From NCBI RefSeq assembly GCF_013376475.1, contig NZ_CP045508.1, forward strand, positions 989,501 to 1,053,500: DNA of 64,000 nt, given 5' to 3'. The translations under genes and the position numbers were made by a program. The stretch is from Desulfolutivibrio sulfoxidireducens (GTDB lineage: Bacteria; Desulfobacterota; Desulfovibrionia; Desulfovibrionales; Desulfovibrionaceae). Positions 16,474 through 25,686 of this stretch are shown here, piece by piece. The notes beneath the pieces were generated by a model, which was not told the origin of the DNA, searched no databases, and saw only the letters and a program-made list of their open reading frames with translations. Numbering within the stretch: position 1 is the first letter of the stretch; each line of letters opens with the position of its first letter.

Positions 16474-18315
16474 TTAGGTTCGGCCCAGGGCCCTTTGCCG
16501 CGTCGCCGGGCCGAGCCGGCGCGGGCCGCCGGAGATCGCCCGGGCCGGGGAGGCGCCCTCGCCGCCGTTTTCGGACTGCATATCCTCGATGAGGCTTTGC
16601 AGCTCCTGGGCCTGGCGGGCCAGTTCGGCGACCGCCTGGGTGGCCTGGCCCATGGCCTGGCTGGTCTCGGAGGAGATGGTGCTGATCTCCTCGATGGACC
16701 GGTTGATCTCCTCGCTGGCCGCGGATTGCTGTTCCGAGGCCGTGGCGATGGAGCGCACCTGGTCCGAGGCCAGATCCACCAGATGGACGATTTCGGTCAG
16801 GGCCTCGCCGGAACGGGTGGCCAGGCCCGTGGCCTCTTCCGTGGATTTCGCGGCCCGCTCCACGTTTTCGATGTTGCGCTTGGTGCCCTGCTGGATGCCG
16901 TGGATGGCGTCGCCGACCTCCTTGGTGGCGGTCATGGTCTTTTCGGCCAGCTTTCTGACCTCGTCGGCCACCACGGCGAAGCCGCGTCCGGCCTCGCCGG
17001 CCCGGGCGGCCTCGATGGCCGCGTTTAAGGCCAGGAGGTTGGTCTGGTCGGCGATGTCGGAGATGACGTTCATGATCTGGCCGATGCCATCGGCCTGCTT
17101 GCCCAGGGTGTCCATGTCGCTTTTCAGCGCCATGGCCTGCTCCCGGACGTTGGCGATCTCGCGCACGGCCTGTCCCACGATGGTCGATCCGTCCTGGGCC
17201 TTTTTCTTGGCCGTGTCGGAGGTCTCGGCGGCCTGGGAGGCGTTTTTGGCCACCTCGAGCACTGTGGCGTTCATTTCTTCCATGGCCGTGGCCGTCTCGC
17301 CCACCCGATGGGACTGGTTTTCAGACCCCCGGCTGGACTGTTCGATCTGGGCCGAGAGCTCTTCCGAGGCCGAGGACACCGTGGCCACCACGCCCTCAAG
17401 ACGGGCGGCGGCCTGGAGCATGCCCTCGCGCTTGGCGCTTTCGGCCTGGGCCCGGGCCTCTTCGGCCTGTTGCATGGCCTCGGTGGCGGCCTGCTCCTTT
17501 TGGGCGGCCAGGGCGGTCTTGCCTTCGGCCTCGGCGATTTTTTCCTTTAAGGTGTCCACCATCTTTTTCATGACCGCGTACACGCCGCCCTCGGTCTTTT
17601 GCGCCCGGAAGGTTACCCCGAGGTCCCCGGCCGCGATCTTCCCGGCGATCTCGTAGAGGTATCCGGGATCCTCGCCGAGTTGGCGGGTGACCCCACGGAT
17701 GAGCAGGATGGCGACGATCACGCCGATCAGGACTGCCGAGACCAGGATGCCGGCGGTCAAGTACTCCCCGAACACGAATTCCGCTTCCGCCTTGTGCACC
17801 GATGTATCCGCGCCGGTGTTGTTCATCTCGATGAGCTTGTCCAAGGCATTGTACGCGTCATAGAAGGCGGTTCGGGAATCGCCGAGGATCAGTTGTTTGG
17901 CCGCTTCGGTGTCATTTTTTCGCGACTTCTCGATGAGTTGCGGATGGATGGCCAGATAGCGGTCCAGGGAGGCGGTAAACCGGCCGTATTCCGCCCGTTC
18001 CTCGGGCGAGGAGATGAGCTTCTCGTATGCCTGCTGGGCGGACTTCAGGTTTGCGGCCTCTTTCTCCATGGTGGACTCGTACTGGCGCATCTCGGCCTCA
18101 TCCGTGGTGATGATATGGATGAGTTCGTTGCGCCGTATGGCCTGGAATGTGTTTTGGATGAGTCCCAGGTTCTTGATGCTCGGCAGCCAGTTTTTGCCCA
18201 GATCCTCGGTGTCGACGTAGATGTCCTTGCTCGTGAAAATGGAGAGCAGGCCGGTCGCCAGAAGAAGCAGGAGGAGCAAACCAAAGGAACCGATCAGTTT
18301 GGTCGAAAGTTTCAT
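16474..18315 (-). CDS. Methyl-accepting chemotaxis protein
   Basis: 613 residues. TM1 is at residues 7-27 (a long Leu run), a periplasmic four-helix-bundle ligand domain follows to about 185, TM2 at 190-210 ([20 protein letters not shown]), then a HAMP region ([20 protein letters not shown]) and a long coiled cytoplasmic signalling domain. The tip that contacts CheA/CheW is recognisable: [20 protein letters not shown] and [15 protein letters not shown]. The ligand is unknown. It senses a periplasmic signal and controls the flagellar motor through CheA. No CheR-binding pentapeptide at the C-terminus (it ends RQRALGRT). SD GGAGATAATCGC precedes the ATG. It stands alone, convergent with the zinc-ribbon gene. 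Confidence 0.95.
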   Translation of the reverse strand: MKLSTKLIGSFGLLLLLLLATGLLSIFTSKDIYVDTEDLGKNWLPSIKNLGLIQNTFQAIRRNELIHIITTDEAEMRQYESTMEKEAANLKSAQQAYEKLISSPEERAEYGRFTASLDRYLAIHPQLIEKSRKNDTEAAKQLILGDSRTAFYDAYNALDKLIEMNNTGADTSVHKAEAEFVFGEYLTAGILVSAVLIGVIVAILLIRGVTRQLGEDPGYLYEIAGKIAAGDLGVTFRAQKTEGGVYAVMKKMVDTLKEKIAEAEGKTALAAQKEQAATEAMQQAEEARAQAESAKREGMLQAAARLEGVVATVSSASEELSAQIEQSSRGSENQSHRVGETATAMEEMNATVLEVAKNASQAAETSDTAKKKAQDGSTIVGQAVREIANVREQAMALKSDMDTLGKQADGIGQIMNVISDIADQTNLLALNAAIEAARAGEAGRGFAVVADEVRKLAEKTMTATKEVGDAIHGIQQGTKRNIENVERAAKSTEEATGLATRSGEALTEIVHLVDLASDQVRSIATASEQQSAASEEINRSIEEISTISSETSQAMGQATQAVAELARQAQELQSLIEDMQSENGGEGASPARAISGGPRRLGPATRQRALGRT

Positions 18316-18686
18316 GCGATTATCTCCATGTCCGGCATGAACAGTTTGCGATTAAAGCACTCTTCCAGACGCCCCGTTGTTTGTCAACGAGAATCCACAC
18401 GAGAGGTATTGCCATAGCGGTACGCAGCAACAAATATGTCGCCAATTATATGAAAAAAAATGCAAATCAAGTCTGTTTCCCGGTAAAGTGAAGGCGGGCA
18501 ACGCCTGAATGCAAAAAATACTCAAATGAGAAAAAAGAGATCACGGCTCATCGAGATCGCGACAAGGCGGGAGACAAATTTGTCGTCCCTGTCGACACTT
18601 TTGTAGGATACAGGGGGTTGCCCCCCTGAAATACCAGGGGAAAATTTTGGAACGGGATTTGCCTGAGGACTTCAGAGGTGAAACCC
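18316..18686. other. Divergent intergenic region, AT-rich
   Basis: AT-rich between 18420 and 18600. On the minus strand TATAAT is present at 18445-18450, 130 bp before the chemoreceptor start, though no good -35 pairs with it. On the plus strand TAAAGTGA-N11-GCCTGAAT (18484-18510) loosely resembles a sigma-28 promoter. A small hairpin CAGGGGG/CCCCCTG lies at 18611-18628 before the next gene. No coding sequence is supported. Confidence 0.4.
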
Positions 18687-19673
18687 ATGGAAACGATAGT
18701 GACCCGGTTTGGAAGGCTGCGGGTCGAGGGCCCGATCGAACGCTATCCGGACGGGGCGGTACGCGCGGTTCTTCCGGCTCCCGGATCCGTCTTGCAGACC
18801 CCTCTGGGCGCCTTCACGCCCCGATACGGTTCCGAGGACGAGCGGAAAAAAACCGGAGCGTCCCTCGAATTCCATGGCGACGGCTCGTTGCGCTCGGTCA
18901 TGCTGGAGGAGCGCACGACGGTGCCGACCCCGGCCGGGCCTATCCTGGCCGAACAGATCCTCTTTTATCCGCATGGGGCCATACGGCGCGTCTTTCCCCT
19001 GTGCGGCCGGACCTCGGCCTATTGGAGCGAGGAGGACGAGGCCCGGCTTGTGGACCCGTTCCCCGTGGCCACCTCCCAGGGCGTGATCACCGCCAGATTC
19101 ATGGGCATCGGCTTCGATGCCGTGGGGCGGCTCAAAAGCCTCACCCTGTTCCCCGGCGAGATCGTGGACCTTGCCACCCCCGCCGGACGCCTGCCGGTGC
19201 GCATCGGCGCGGCCTTTTATCCGGACGGGGCCGTGCGCTCCGTGGAACCGGGGCGGCCGACGCGGGTGCACACGCCCGTGGGTGTGGTGTTGGCCTATGA
19301 TCCAGACGCCACCGGGGTCACGGGCGACGTCAATTCCCTGGAATTCGACCAGACCGGACGGCTCGTCCGGGCGGCCACGGTGCGCACGCTGGTGACGATC
19401 CGGGCACAGGACGGATCGAAAAGGGAGGTGCGTCCGGCCTTCCGAGAGAGCCTGTGCGGCAATGCGCGGACCGAACCCGTGGCCATGTGGCTGACTTTTG
19501 AAAAGGCGGTGGTGACCGTCCTGCGTCGGCCGGGAGAGCCGGGAATCGCGTGTTGCCCGGGTGGGACGGGCACGACCGGGGCGGTGGATGTCCAGACGAC
19601 GATCCTGCCGCCCGAGGGCCTTTTTTCATCCATGGGCGCGGCGGCCTGCACCGGCGCGCCGACCGCCTTTTAG
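18687..19673 (+). CDS. Protein built of about six ~45-residue repeats, unknown function
   Basis: 328 residues from the ATG at 18687 (AGAGGTG six bases upstream; an in-frame GTG at 18678 is possible). The sequence consists of repeating units with a core like FYPDGAVRSV followed 8-15 residues later by TPxG: YPDGAVRAVLP...TPLGAF, FHGDGSLRSVML...TPAGPI, FYPHGAIRRVFP...TSQGVI, FDAVGRLKSLTL...TPAGRL, FYPDGAVRSVEP...TPVGVV, FDQTGRLVRAAT. This suggests a beta-solenoid or beta-propeller-like fold similar in spirit to MORN/YwqK repeats. No signal peptide, so probably cytosolic. Not recognised as a named family. It converges with and overlaps by 4 bp a small lipoprotein gene on the minus strand. Confidence 0.75.
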   Translation: METIVTRFGRLRVEGPIERYPDGAVRAVLPAPGSVLQTPLGAFTPRYGSEDERKKTGASLEFHGDGSLRSVMLEERTTVPTPAGPILAEQILFYPHGAIRRVFPLCGRTSAYWSEEDEARLVDPFPVATSQGVITARFMGIGFDAVGRLKSLTLFPGEIVDLATPAGRLPVRIGAAFYPDGAVRSVEPGRPTRVHTPVGVVLAYDPDATGVTGDVNSLEFDQTGRLVRAATVRTLVTIRAQDGSKREVRPAFRESLCGNARTEPVAMWLTFEKAVVTVLRRPGEPGIACCPGGTGTTGAVDVQTTILPPEGLFSSMGAAACTGAPTAF

Positions 19674-19843
19674 AACAGGACGCAGGAGGGCAGTTTCTGC
19701 CTGGGGGTGCGGAAATCCTGACGGTCCGGGACCTGGGTGAGTGTATCGTGGGAGTCCCGGTTCGCCAGCCGCTCCAGTTCGCCGCTGCACAGGGGGGCGC
19801 AGGCCGAGAGCGAAAAAAGAAGAATCCAGACAAGGCGTTGCAT
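19670..19843 (-). CDS. Small lipoprotein, 57 residues
   Basis: Starts at an ATG at 19843 behind GGAGGACCGCAGC. The N-terminus MQRLVWILLFSLSACAP is a lipoprotein signal with lipobox LSAC, Cys at residue 15. The mature part is about 43 residues, polar, with a second Cys in LCSGE and CVLF at the end. It should be anchored to a membrane by its lipidated Cys. Function unknown. Its stop overlaps by four bases the end of the convergent repeat-protein gene. Confidence 0.7.
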   Translation of the reverse strand: MQRLVWILLFSLSACAPLCSGELERLANRDSHDTLTQVPDRQDFRTPRQKLPSCVLF

Positions 19844-20057
19844 GCTGCGGTCCTCCGGGAGGTTTCGAGGAGGCGGCAAGACCTTCCCCTCCTGGAGGAA
19901 AGCAAAAGGCATGCCGTTGGCCCCCAGGCGGTTCGGCCCGGGGTTCGTCCTTACATCGTCGCCGCCCCGCCGCCTCGCGATATTGCCTTTTGCGCCGGTC
20001 CGGTTCATGGTGCGACACAACACGGCAAAAAGCGGTTCGCGAGGTGAACGCCCGGCC

Positions 20058-20927
20058 ATGCTTTCCGTCCACGAACTCTCCACCATCATCTTCGACCCGT
20101 TGCACGCCTTCTGGGAGCGCACATCCACCAAGCGCGCCGTGGCCTGCCTGCAGGTCGCGGTCTTTCTGGCGGGCATTCTCGGCATCGAACTGAACCGGCG
20201 CGGGCTTCTGCCTCCGTCCCTGGCCGCCGTCACCCCGCTGAGCCACTACTACGCCATAAGCCTGGCCTTTACCCTGGTGCTCATCCAGGAGGTCATCGAT
20301 CTCATTTTCATCCTGCCCTGCTCGGTCAGCAAATCCGTGGGCAAGCAGTTCGAGATCCTGTGCCTGATACTTATCCGCAACGCCTTCAAGGAACTGGTGC
20401 ATTTCAGCGAGCCCATCTCCCTGTCCGGAGGGATCGCCCCGGTTTTGCCCATTCTGGCCGACGGGGTCGGGGCGCTGGGGATATTCTTCGGGCTCGGCTG
20501 GTATTACCGGCTGCACGCCGCCCGGCCGTCGGGGAGCCGGGGAGCGGACCTGTTCGCCTTTGTGGCGGCGAAAAAGCTCCTTTCCCTGCTCCTCTTGCCG
20601 GTTTTCGCCAGCCTCGGCGTGGTCGTGGGCTTTTCAAGCCTTGCCGACGGGCAGCCGCACGTGTTTTTCGAGGTGTTCTACACTGTGCTCATCTTCAGCG
20701 ACATCCTCATCGTGCTGGTCTCCCACGCCTATCAGCCCAATTTCCACGCCGTGTTCCGCAACTCCGGCTTCGCCCTGGTGACCCTGCTCATCCGTCTGGC
20801 CCTGGCCGCGCCGCCGTTTCTGGCCCCCGGACTCGGGGTCACCTCCATGGCCATCGCCATAGGACTTTCCGCCGCCTACAACGCCTTTGCCCCGGCATTC
20901 CGGGAACACGGCGCGCCGAGGAAATGA
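20058..20927 (+). CDS. Polytopic inner-membrane protein, unknown function
   Basis: 289 residues with about seven hydrophobic segments: near residues 30-48, 65-90, 100-118, 128-155, 175-200, 210-230 and 240-285. Charged loops include CSVSKSVGKQFE and LHAARPSGSRGAD. Conserved-looking residues lie inside the membrane parts (YYAISLAFTLVLIQEVIDLI). No transporter signature recognised. The ATG at 20058 begins MLSVHELSTIIFDPLHAF; the upstream extension to 19737 runs across the small lipoprotein on the other strand and is not protein-like. SD is weak. Divergent from the lipoprotein gene, with about 210 bp between. Confidence 0.75.
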   Translation: MLSVHELSTIIFDPLHAFWERTSTKRAVACLQVAVFLAGILGIELNRRGLLPPSLAAVTPLSHYYAISLAFTLVLIQEVIDLIFILPCSVSKSVGKQFEILCLILIRNAFKELVHFSEPISLSGGIAPVLPILADGVGALGIFFGLGWYYRLHAARPSGSRGADLFAFVAAKKLLSLLLLPVFASLGVVVGFSSLADGQPHVFFEVFYTVLIFSDILIVLVSHAYQPNFHAVFRNSGFALVTLLIRLALAAPPFLAPGLGVTSMAIAIGLSAAYNAFAPAFREHGAPRK

Positions 20928-21465
20928 CCGCCCGACGCTTCCCGGGCCGCGCCCTCATGGCGTGATCCCCATGGCCGGGCGCGCGGCGCGGGCGGGGCCA
21001 ATCCTGGACACCGCGCCGGACCCCCGGCACTGCGGGACCCACGGGGCGGAAAGGGGCCGCAAAAGGCAAACGCCGCCTCCGGAAGCTCCAGGGGACGGTC
21101 CCGGGGCAACACGAACACGCAAACCAAGGTTCGCGTCCTCGTTTTCCGACCAGGCCGCGCGGAAGCGAGCGTACCGGGAAATACCTTGTCTTGCCGGATG
21201 GATTTCCGTTAGGCTGGAACCAACTTCGAGATTCGGAAGTTCTTGGCCGCGACCGCATCCGGTTCGTGATGTCCGTGGCCGTGTGCCGCCGGGTCCTTTG
21301 GGCGACGTGCCGTCGCGACGTGGAACGAGAGACGCAGGCGGCGTCGTGCGGCGCGGACGGCCCGGCATGGCAGCCGCAAAAGAGCGGGAAGTGTTGTGGA
21401 CAGTCCGCGGGCGCGGATCAACGGCACTGCCAAATGCACTCCGCAATTGAGAGAGGAGCGTGACA
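20928..21465. other. Long intergenic region without supported gene
   Basis: About 540 bases. All frames give Arg/Pro/Gly-rich readings without SD or family resemblance. Composition shifts from GC-rich to average towards 21200, ahead of the low-GC lipoprotein genes. GAGAGAGGAGC at 21449-21459 is the ribosome-binding site of the next gene. It may be a decayed junction of acquired DNA; nothing further can be supported. Confidence 0.4.
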
Positions 21466-22245
21466 ATGTGGCGCATGATAACACTTCAGGTGCTCATCCT
21501 GTCGGTTTTTTGCGGCTGTTCTTCGGTGCCGCAAGCCACAAAGTTTCATGCTGGAACGCAAAAAAAGATGCAGGCCGCAAAGCATTGGGATGTGCTGGCA
21601 AAAGACATATCCCAAAAAATCAAAAAGGCCATAGACAGGAATCCGGAGCTGTCAATGAAGGCGGTCTGCCTCGAAACCGACGACAACTCCCCGTTTGGTC
21701 AGATATTCAAGGACATGCTGAAATATAATCTTTTCAACAGCAACATATTGCTGTCCGACGATCCCAACGATTCAATCCATTTGAAATACAGCACACGCCT
21801 GCTGTATCATAATGCGGATCGCGTGACAGGGGATTATGTCGCGAGGGAAAAGCTTCTGCCCGGGTCGGTGTTGCTCGGCGCCGGGGCCGCGCTGGGAACA
21901 GTCGCCGTCGTTCGCGCCGTGGATTTTTCCACCTTTGCCGCCGGGCAAGCGGCGCTTGTCGGGTCCGCCGTGGCCCTTGGGGCCGCCGGGTTGATGGAAA
22001 TGGCCATTGCCAGTCAATATACGAGCATAACGAATACGGAGTATATATTCCTGGCTGAAATACTGTATTCTGGAAAGACGTATGATATGTATATGGATGT
22101 TTATTACATCAATAGCGAAGACGCATACCAATATATGGCTCAGGTAAACATGGTCCCCTACAAGAGTGATACGGTCCTGTCCGGGAAGACGATGAAAGTG
22201 GTGGGGGACGACACAAAAAATACAACCCGGCAGCCAGGGAAATGA
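21466..22245 (+). CDS. Lipoprotein with Gly/Ala-rich hydrophobic centre
   Basis: 259 residues from the ATG at 21466 (AGGAG seven bases upstream; the GTG at 21460 is too close to it). Lipoprotein signal with FCGCSS, acylated Cys near residue 18. The middle (GSVLLGAGAALGTVAVVRAV and GQAALVGSAVALGAAGLMEM) is Gly/Ala-rich and hydrophobic, resembling the central segment of TraT-type outer-membrane lipoproteins; overall similarity cannot be shown by eye. Base composition is clearly lower in GC than the surroundings, with codons such as ATA and TAT common, which suggests transfer. A FlgO-type lipoprotein gene follows 54 bp downstream, probably cotranscribed. Confidence 0.75.
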   Translation: MWRMITLQVLILSVFCGCSSVPQATKFHAGTQKKMQAAKHWDVLAKDISQKIKKAIDRNPELSMKAVCLETDDNSPFGQIFKDMLKYNLFNSNILLSDDPNDSIHLKYSTRLLYHNADRVTGDYVAREKLLPGSVLLGAGAALGTVAVVRAVDFSTFAAGQAALVGSAVALGAAGLMEMAIASQYTSITNTEYIFLAEILYSGKTYDMYMDVYYINSEDAYQYMAQVNMVPYKSDTVLSGKTMKVVGDDTKNTTRQPGK

Positions 22246-22299
22246 TGGGGTTCATAATCGCGCGATTTCACATGCCGCGGACATCAATGGGATGACATC

Positions 22300-22842
22300 A
22301 TGCTAAAATCGTTCATTCTCGGGGTCATGACGGTTATTCTTTGTTCGTGTGTGAACACGGCGGTCCAGCCGACGACGCAAAATGTCGAGCCCTCGGAGCC
22401 AAATCTTTTCGATTACAGCTACAAGGCGTGCGATTTGTTGCTGCAACGCGCCACCGCGACAATCGATCGGCAGAGGGATGTGCTTGTGGCAAGCTTCGTG
22501 AATACGGACAGGCTTGATGAATCTTCCACCTTCGGTCGGTGCATCGCTGACAACTATATAACGTACCTCGTATTGCAGGGATACAAGGTTTCAGAAATCA
22601 AATTGCGCGAGAACGTGCTTGTGAAGCAGGATGCTGGCGAATTCATGTTGTCCAGAGAGGTAAAAAATATCCTTTCGACGCACAAAGTGCATGCTGTCCT
22701 GGTCGGGACATACTCTGTTGGAGCGGAAAATGTGTATGTTACCGCAAAAGTGATAAATCCAGCGGACAGCGTGATCATCTCGGCAGTCGATTACAAAATA
22801 AAAATGACCAGGGATGTAAGGAAAATGCTTGGGATGCCGTAG
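22300..22842 (+). CDS. FlgO-family outer-membrane lipoprotein
   Basis: 180 residues. The lipoprotein signal ends LCSCVN with Cys near 17. The mature part matches the FlgO domain: DRQRDVLVASFVNTDRLDES, FGRCIADNYITYLVLQGYKV, then VHAVLVGTYSVGAENVYVTA and KVINPADSVIISA. FlgO proteins of Vibrio help anchor the sheathed flagellum in the outer membrane; many FlgO-domain proteins elsewhere have no known role. Low GC like its upstream partner, so they probably moved together. The IS5-type element lies directly downstream. SD before the ATG at 22300 is poor. Confidence 0.85.
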   Translation: MLKSFILGVMTVILCSCVNTAVQPTTQNVEPSEPNLFDYSYKACDLLLQRATATIDRQRDVLVASFVNTDRLDESSTFGRCIADNYITYLVLQGYKVSEIKLRENVLVKQDAGEFMLSREVKNILSTHKVHAVLVGTYSVGAENVYVTAKVINPADSVIISAVDYKIKMTRDVRKMLGMP

Positions 22843-24177
22843 CGGCTCCACGCGTTCCATCACGCGGAAAACGGCCTTGAGACCGCTGCACAATCCTATG
22901 ATGTCGTTACGGAATTCTTCCGAAAGGTCTCGGACGTCTTATTCCGCCGTTGTTTAGCCGCCAGCGATGATCTTGCTTCGCCTTGCGGCGGCGCTCGTCA
23001 CCCCGTTGGCGTAAGTGTTCCTCAGCATGCCGCTTTGAGCGCCGCCTTTTTTAGGTTGAAGGCCATGGCGTTGAGTAAAAATTCAAGCTCGACCTTGGGC
23101 ACCCCAAGGTAACGCGTCCGGAAGAATCCATAACCTCGCTTGAGCGTTCCGAAAGCCCGTTCCACCTTCGACCGGACACTGCTGACTTGGCGGTTTGCCG
23201 CTTTTTCGGCGGGGTTCAGCGCACGGTTGCGAGCGGCCTTATGCATGATGCCGTCAGCAAGTCCCCGGGCTTGGAGCACATGCCTGTTCAACTGGCTGCT
23301 GTATCCCTTGTCTGCGTAGATGCGGCCCCCTGGCATGGGGCCAATCTCATCCAGAATATCCACGAATTCCTGCGTATCCGAATGGTTGGCCGGCGTGACA
23401 TGGCCGCCAAGGAGAAAGCCGTCCCGGCTGTCCGTGGCCGCATGGACTTTGTAGCCGTAATATGCCCGGTTCCCTTTGCGCAACCAGGCCGCATCGGCGT
23501 CATCGGAGTAGCTGATGGTTACGTCCGACGCCTCGTCGTCATCTTCCTCGCGGTCTTCGGGAAGAATATCGATCACCTTGAGGGGGCGGCGCGAGGAGGT
23601 GATGACGCTCGCGTCCACGATGGCTCCTTCACGTACCAGTATGCCGCGCCGCTGGAGTTGATGGTTGAGTTTGTCCAGAAGCCGCTTCAAGACGTTTTTT
23701 TCAAGCAGGCTCTGCCGAAACCGGCAAATGGTCGAGGAATCGGGCACTTGGTCATGATCAAGGGAGAGGCGCACGAACCGGACAAAGGACAACCGATCGT
23801 ACAAGCATTCTTCCACCGCCGCATCGCTCAGGTTGTACCACCTCTGGAGCAGAAGGATTTTAAACATCGGCAACGGCGCATAGGCGGGATTGCCAACGGC
23901 ATTGGCAACCCGGCTAAGCTTTTTCCGAAGAAGCTTCTCAAACGGCTTCCAGTCAATGAGGCGATCTATTTCGTCCAGGAAGCATTCCTTGTGCCTGCGA
24001 CGGGACACGACGTAGTCGGCAATGCCGGGCTTTTTGGAATTGCGCTCGTTCATGATCGCCTCCATCATTTTGATGGAGAAAACATAGCACAATTGCCTAA
24101 AATTACAACAGATTTGTGCCATTTTTCGCGCAACGATCTCGCCTCGGGCGACAGGACGGCGGAAAAAGACGGGCCTT
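22843..24177 (-). mobile_element. IS5-type insertion sequence (ends not resolved)
   Basis: The transposase gene at 23022-24053 defines the element. Its boundaries must lie between the FlgO gene (ends 22842) and the hybrid kinase gene (ends 24178). I looked for terminal inverted repeats; the best weak pair is GTTGTTTAGCC near 22950 against GCCTAAAATTACAAC near 24092, which is not convincing. Coordinates are outer limits, not measured ends. Confidence 0.5.
23022..24053 (-). CDS. IS5-family DDE transposase
   Basis: 343 residues from the ATG at 24053 with GGAGG five bases before. The N-terminal DUF772-like DNA-binding part contains PMFKILLLQRWYNLSD and DSSTICRFRQSL. The DDE catalytic residues are recognisable: GAIVDASVITS near residue 145, GGRIYADKGYSSQLN near 245, and RSKVERAFGTLKRGYGFFR near 300, with the glutamate in KVERAFG. 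The gene appears intact, so the element may be active. Longer upstream reading to 24245 has no start signal. It sits at the edge of a low-GC segment, 3' of the FlgO gene. Confidence 0.95.
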   Translation of the reverse strand: MNERNSKKPGIADYVVSRRRHKECFLDEIDRLIDWKPFEKLLRKKLSRVANAVGNPAYAPLPMFKILLLQRWYNLSDAAVEECLYDRLSFVRFVRLSLDHDQVPDSSTICRFRQSLLEKNVLKRLLDKLNHQLQRRGILVREGAIVDASVITSSRRPLKVIDILPEDREEDDDEASDVTISYSDDADAAWLRKGNRAYYGYKVHAATDSRDGFLLGGHVTPANHSDTQEFVDILDEIGPMPGGRIYADKGYSSQLNRHVLQARGLADGIMHKAARNRALNPAEKAANRQVSSVRSKVERAFGTLKRGYGFFRTRYLGVPKVELEFLLNAMAFNLKKAALKAAC

Positions 24178-25476
24178 TCAGGTCGCGGTTGGGGACCCGC
24201 GGGGAAAAAGCCGGTCCAAGACCTCGGCGAAGTCCGAAATCTCAAAGGGCTTGCTCACGTAGTCGGTAAAGCCCTGGGCCAAAAGGGTCTCGCGGTCGCC
24301 GGGCATGGCGTGGGCGGTGACCGCCACCACCGGCAGGTTCGGATCGAATTTCCCGGAACGATCGTGGCGGATGCCGTGGGTCGTCTCCACGCCGTCCATC
24401 TCCGGCATGCGGATGTCCATGAACACGGCGTCGAACCGGGAGCACCGCAACAGATCGAGCACCCCCGCCCCCCGGGGCGCGCCCATGGCGTCGTGCCCCA
24501 GCTTGCGCAGGATGCGCAGCCCCACCAGCCGGTTGATGGTATTGTCCTCGACCACCAGCACCCGCAGAGGCATGGCTTCCCGCGCGAAGGCCCTGGCGCG
24601 GCCGGCGCTTTCGGCGTCATTTCCCGTAATGGCCGCGTCCACGGGGGGAAGGCGGCCAAACGGCAGACTCAGGTAAAACGTCGTGCCCTGGCCGGCCGTG
24701 CTTTCCACAGCCGCCGAGCCGTCCATGCACTCCACGATCCGACGCACCACGGAAAGCCCGAGCCCCAGGCCCTGGTGCCGCCTGGAGGCGCTGCCGTCGG
24801 CCTGGGAGAAGGGGACGAAGATGCGCTCCAGCCTGTCGTCGGGGATGCCGATTCCCGAGTCCGAAACCTGGAACAGGATGGCCTTTTGTCTGGGGTCGCG
24901 GCCTGGAGGCAGGGCGGAAATCTCCAGGCGGACCTGCCCCTGGCTGGTGAATTTGACCGCGTTGCCGACCAGGTGAAACAGGATCTGGCGCACCCGGCCC
25001 CCGTCGCCCACAAGCACCTTGGAAACGGCGTCGTGCACCGCCAGGGTGAGGGACAGGCCCTTGAGGGTGGCCCTGTGCCGGAAGGCCTGGATGACCGAGT
25101 CCGCGACCGCCCGGGGATCGAAGGGCTTGTGAACGAGGGTCATGCCTTCGCAACTGACCCTCGTGAATTCCAGGATGTCGTTTAAGACCCAAAGCAGGGT
25201 GCGGCTTGAATCCAGGGCCGTCTCCACGCAGTCGCGCTGTTCGCCCGAGAGTTCCGTGGTGGACATGATCTGGAGCATGCCCAGGATGCCGTTTAAGGGG
25301 GTACGCAGTTCGTGGCTGATGTTGGCCAGAAATTCGGATTTGGCCTCGTCTATGGGCCGTCTCGCGCTCTCCTGGGATTCCCGCAGGCGCACGCGCAGTT
25401 CAGCATTCTCGCGGCGCAACGCGTCGAGTTCGGTCGAGGGCGGCGGCTCGTCGCCGCGCGGATGGTGAGGCGTCAT
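24178..25476 (-). CDS. Hybrid histidine kinase with receiver domain
   Basis: 432 residues, no transmembrane segment. A coiled N-terminus (LDALRRENAELRVRLRESQE) leads to the H-box SEFLANISHELRTPLNGILG near residue 55, N-box ILFHLVGNAVKFTSQ near 170, G1 VSDSGIGIPDDRL, G2 GLGLGLSVVRRIVECM. A C-terminal receiver starts near 310: LRVLVVEDNTINRLVG, phosphoacceptor in AVFMDIRMPEMDGVET, and VSKPFEISDF. It probably senses through a partner protein since no input domain is visible. The ATG at 25476 follows GAGGGAG. The frame upstream to 25611 is unsupported. IS DNA ends close to its stop codon without disrupting it. Confidence 0.92.
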   Translation of the reverse strand: MTPHHPRGDEPPPSTELDALRRENAELRVRLRESQESARRPIDEAKSEFLANISHELRTPLNGILGMLQIMSTTELSGEQRDCVETALDSSRTLLWVLNDILEFTRVSCEGMTLVHKPFDPRAVADSVIQAFRHRATLKGLSLTLAVHDAVSKVLVGDGGRVRQILFHLVGNAVKFTSQGQVRLEISALPPGRDPRQKAILFQVSDSGIGIPDDRLERIFVPFSQADGSASRRHQGLGLGLSVVRRIVECMDGSAAVESTAGQGTTFYLSLPFGRLPPVDAAITGNDAESAGRARAFAREAMPLRVLVVEDNTINRLVGLRILRKLGHDAMGAPRGAGVLDLLRCSRFDAVFMDIRMPEMDGVETTHGIRHDRSGKFDPNLPVVAVTAHAMPGDRETLLAQGFTDYVSKPFEISDFAEVLDRLFPRGSPTAT

Positions 25477-25686
25477 GCAATCTCCCTCGGGTTTGAATAC
25501 CCCCCGGCCCTCAAACATGCAAGGTCTCCCGGGCGGAGGCCAGCGCCACGGGCCGGTGGCGGGTCGTCCATCGGGTCGCGCCTCAATCGGCGCGTGGGAA
25601 AAATACCGCACGGTTCCGGAATTGATCGAGCCGGGTTTTTAGAATACGGTGCGCCACCACATCTCAAATTTGGGGAGCCTACGGAC

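Noticed and set aside
18484-18510. Sigma-28-like promoter TAAAGTGA-N11-GCCTGAAT
   Set aside because: Points away from the chemoreceptor gene and the -10 half matches poorly; kept only as a note.
22945-24110. GTTGTTTAGCC versus GCCTAAAATTACAAC as IS5 terminal repeats
   Set aside because: Alignment needs a four-base gap and neither side shows a clear target duplication.
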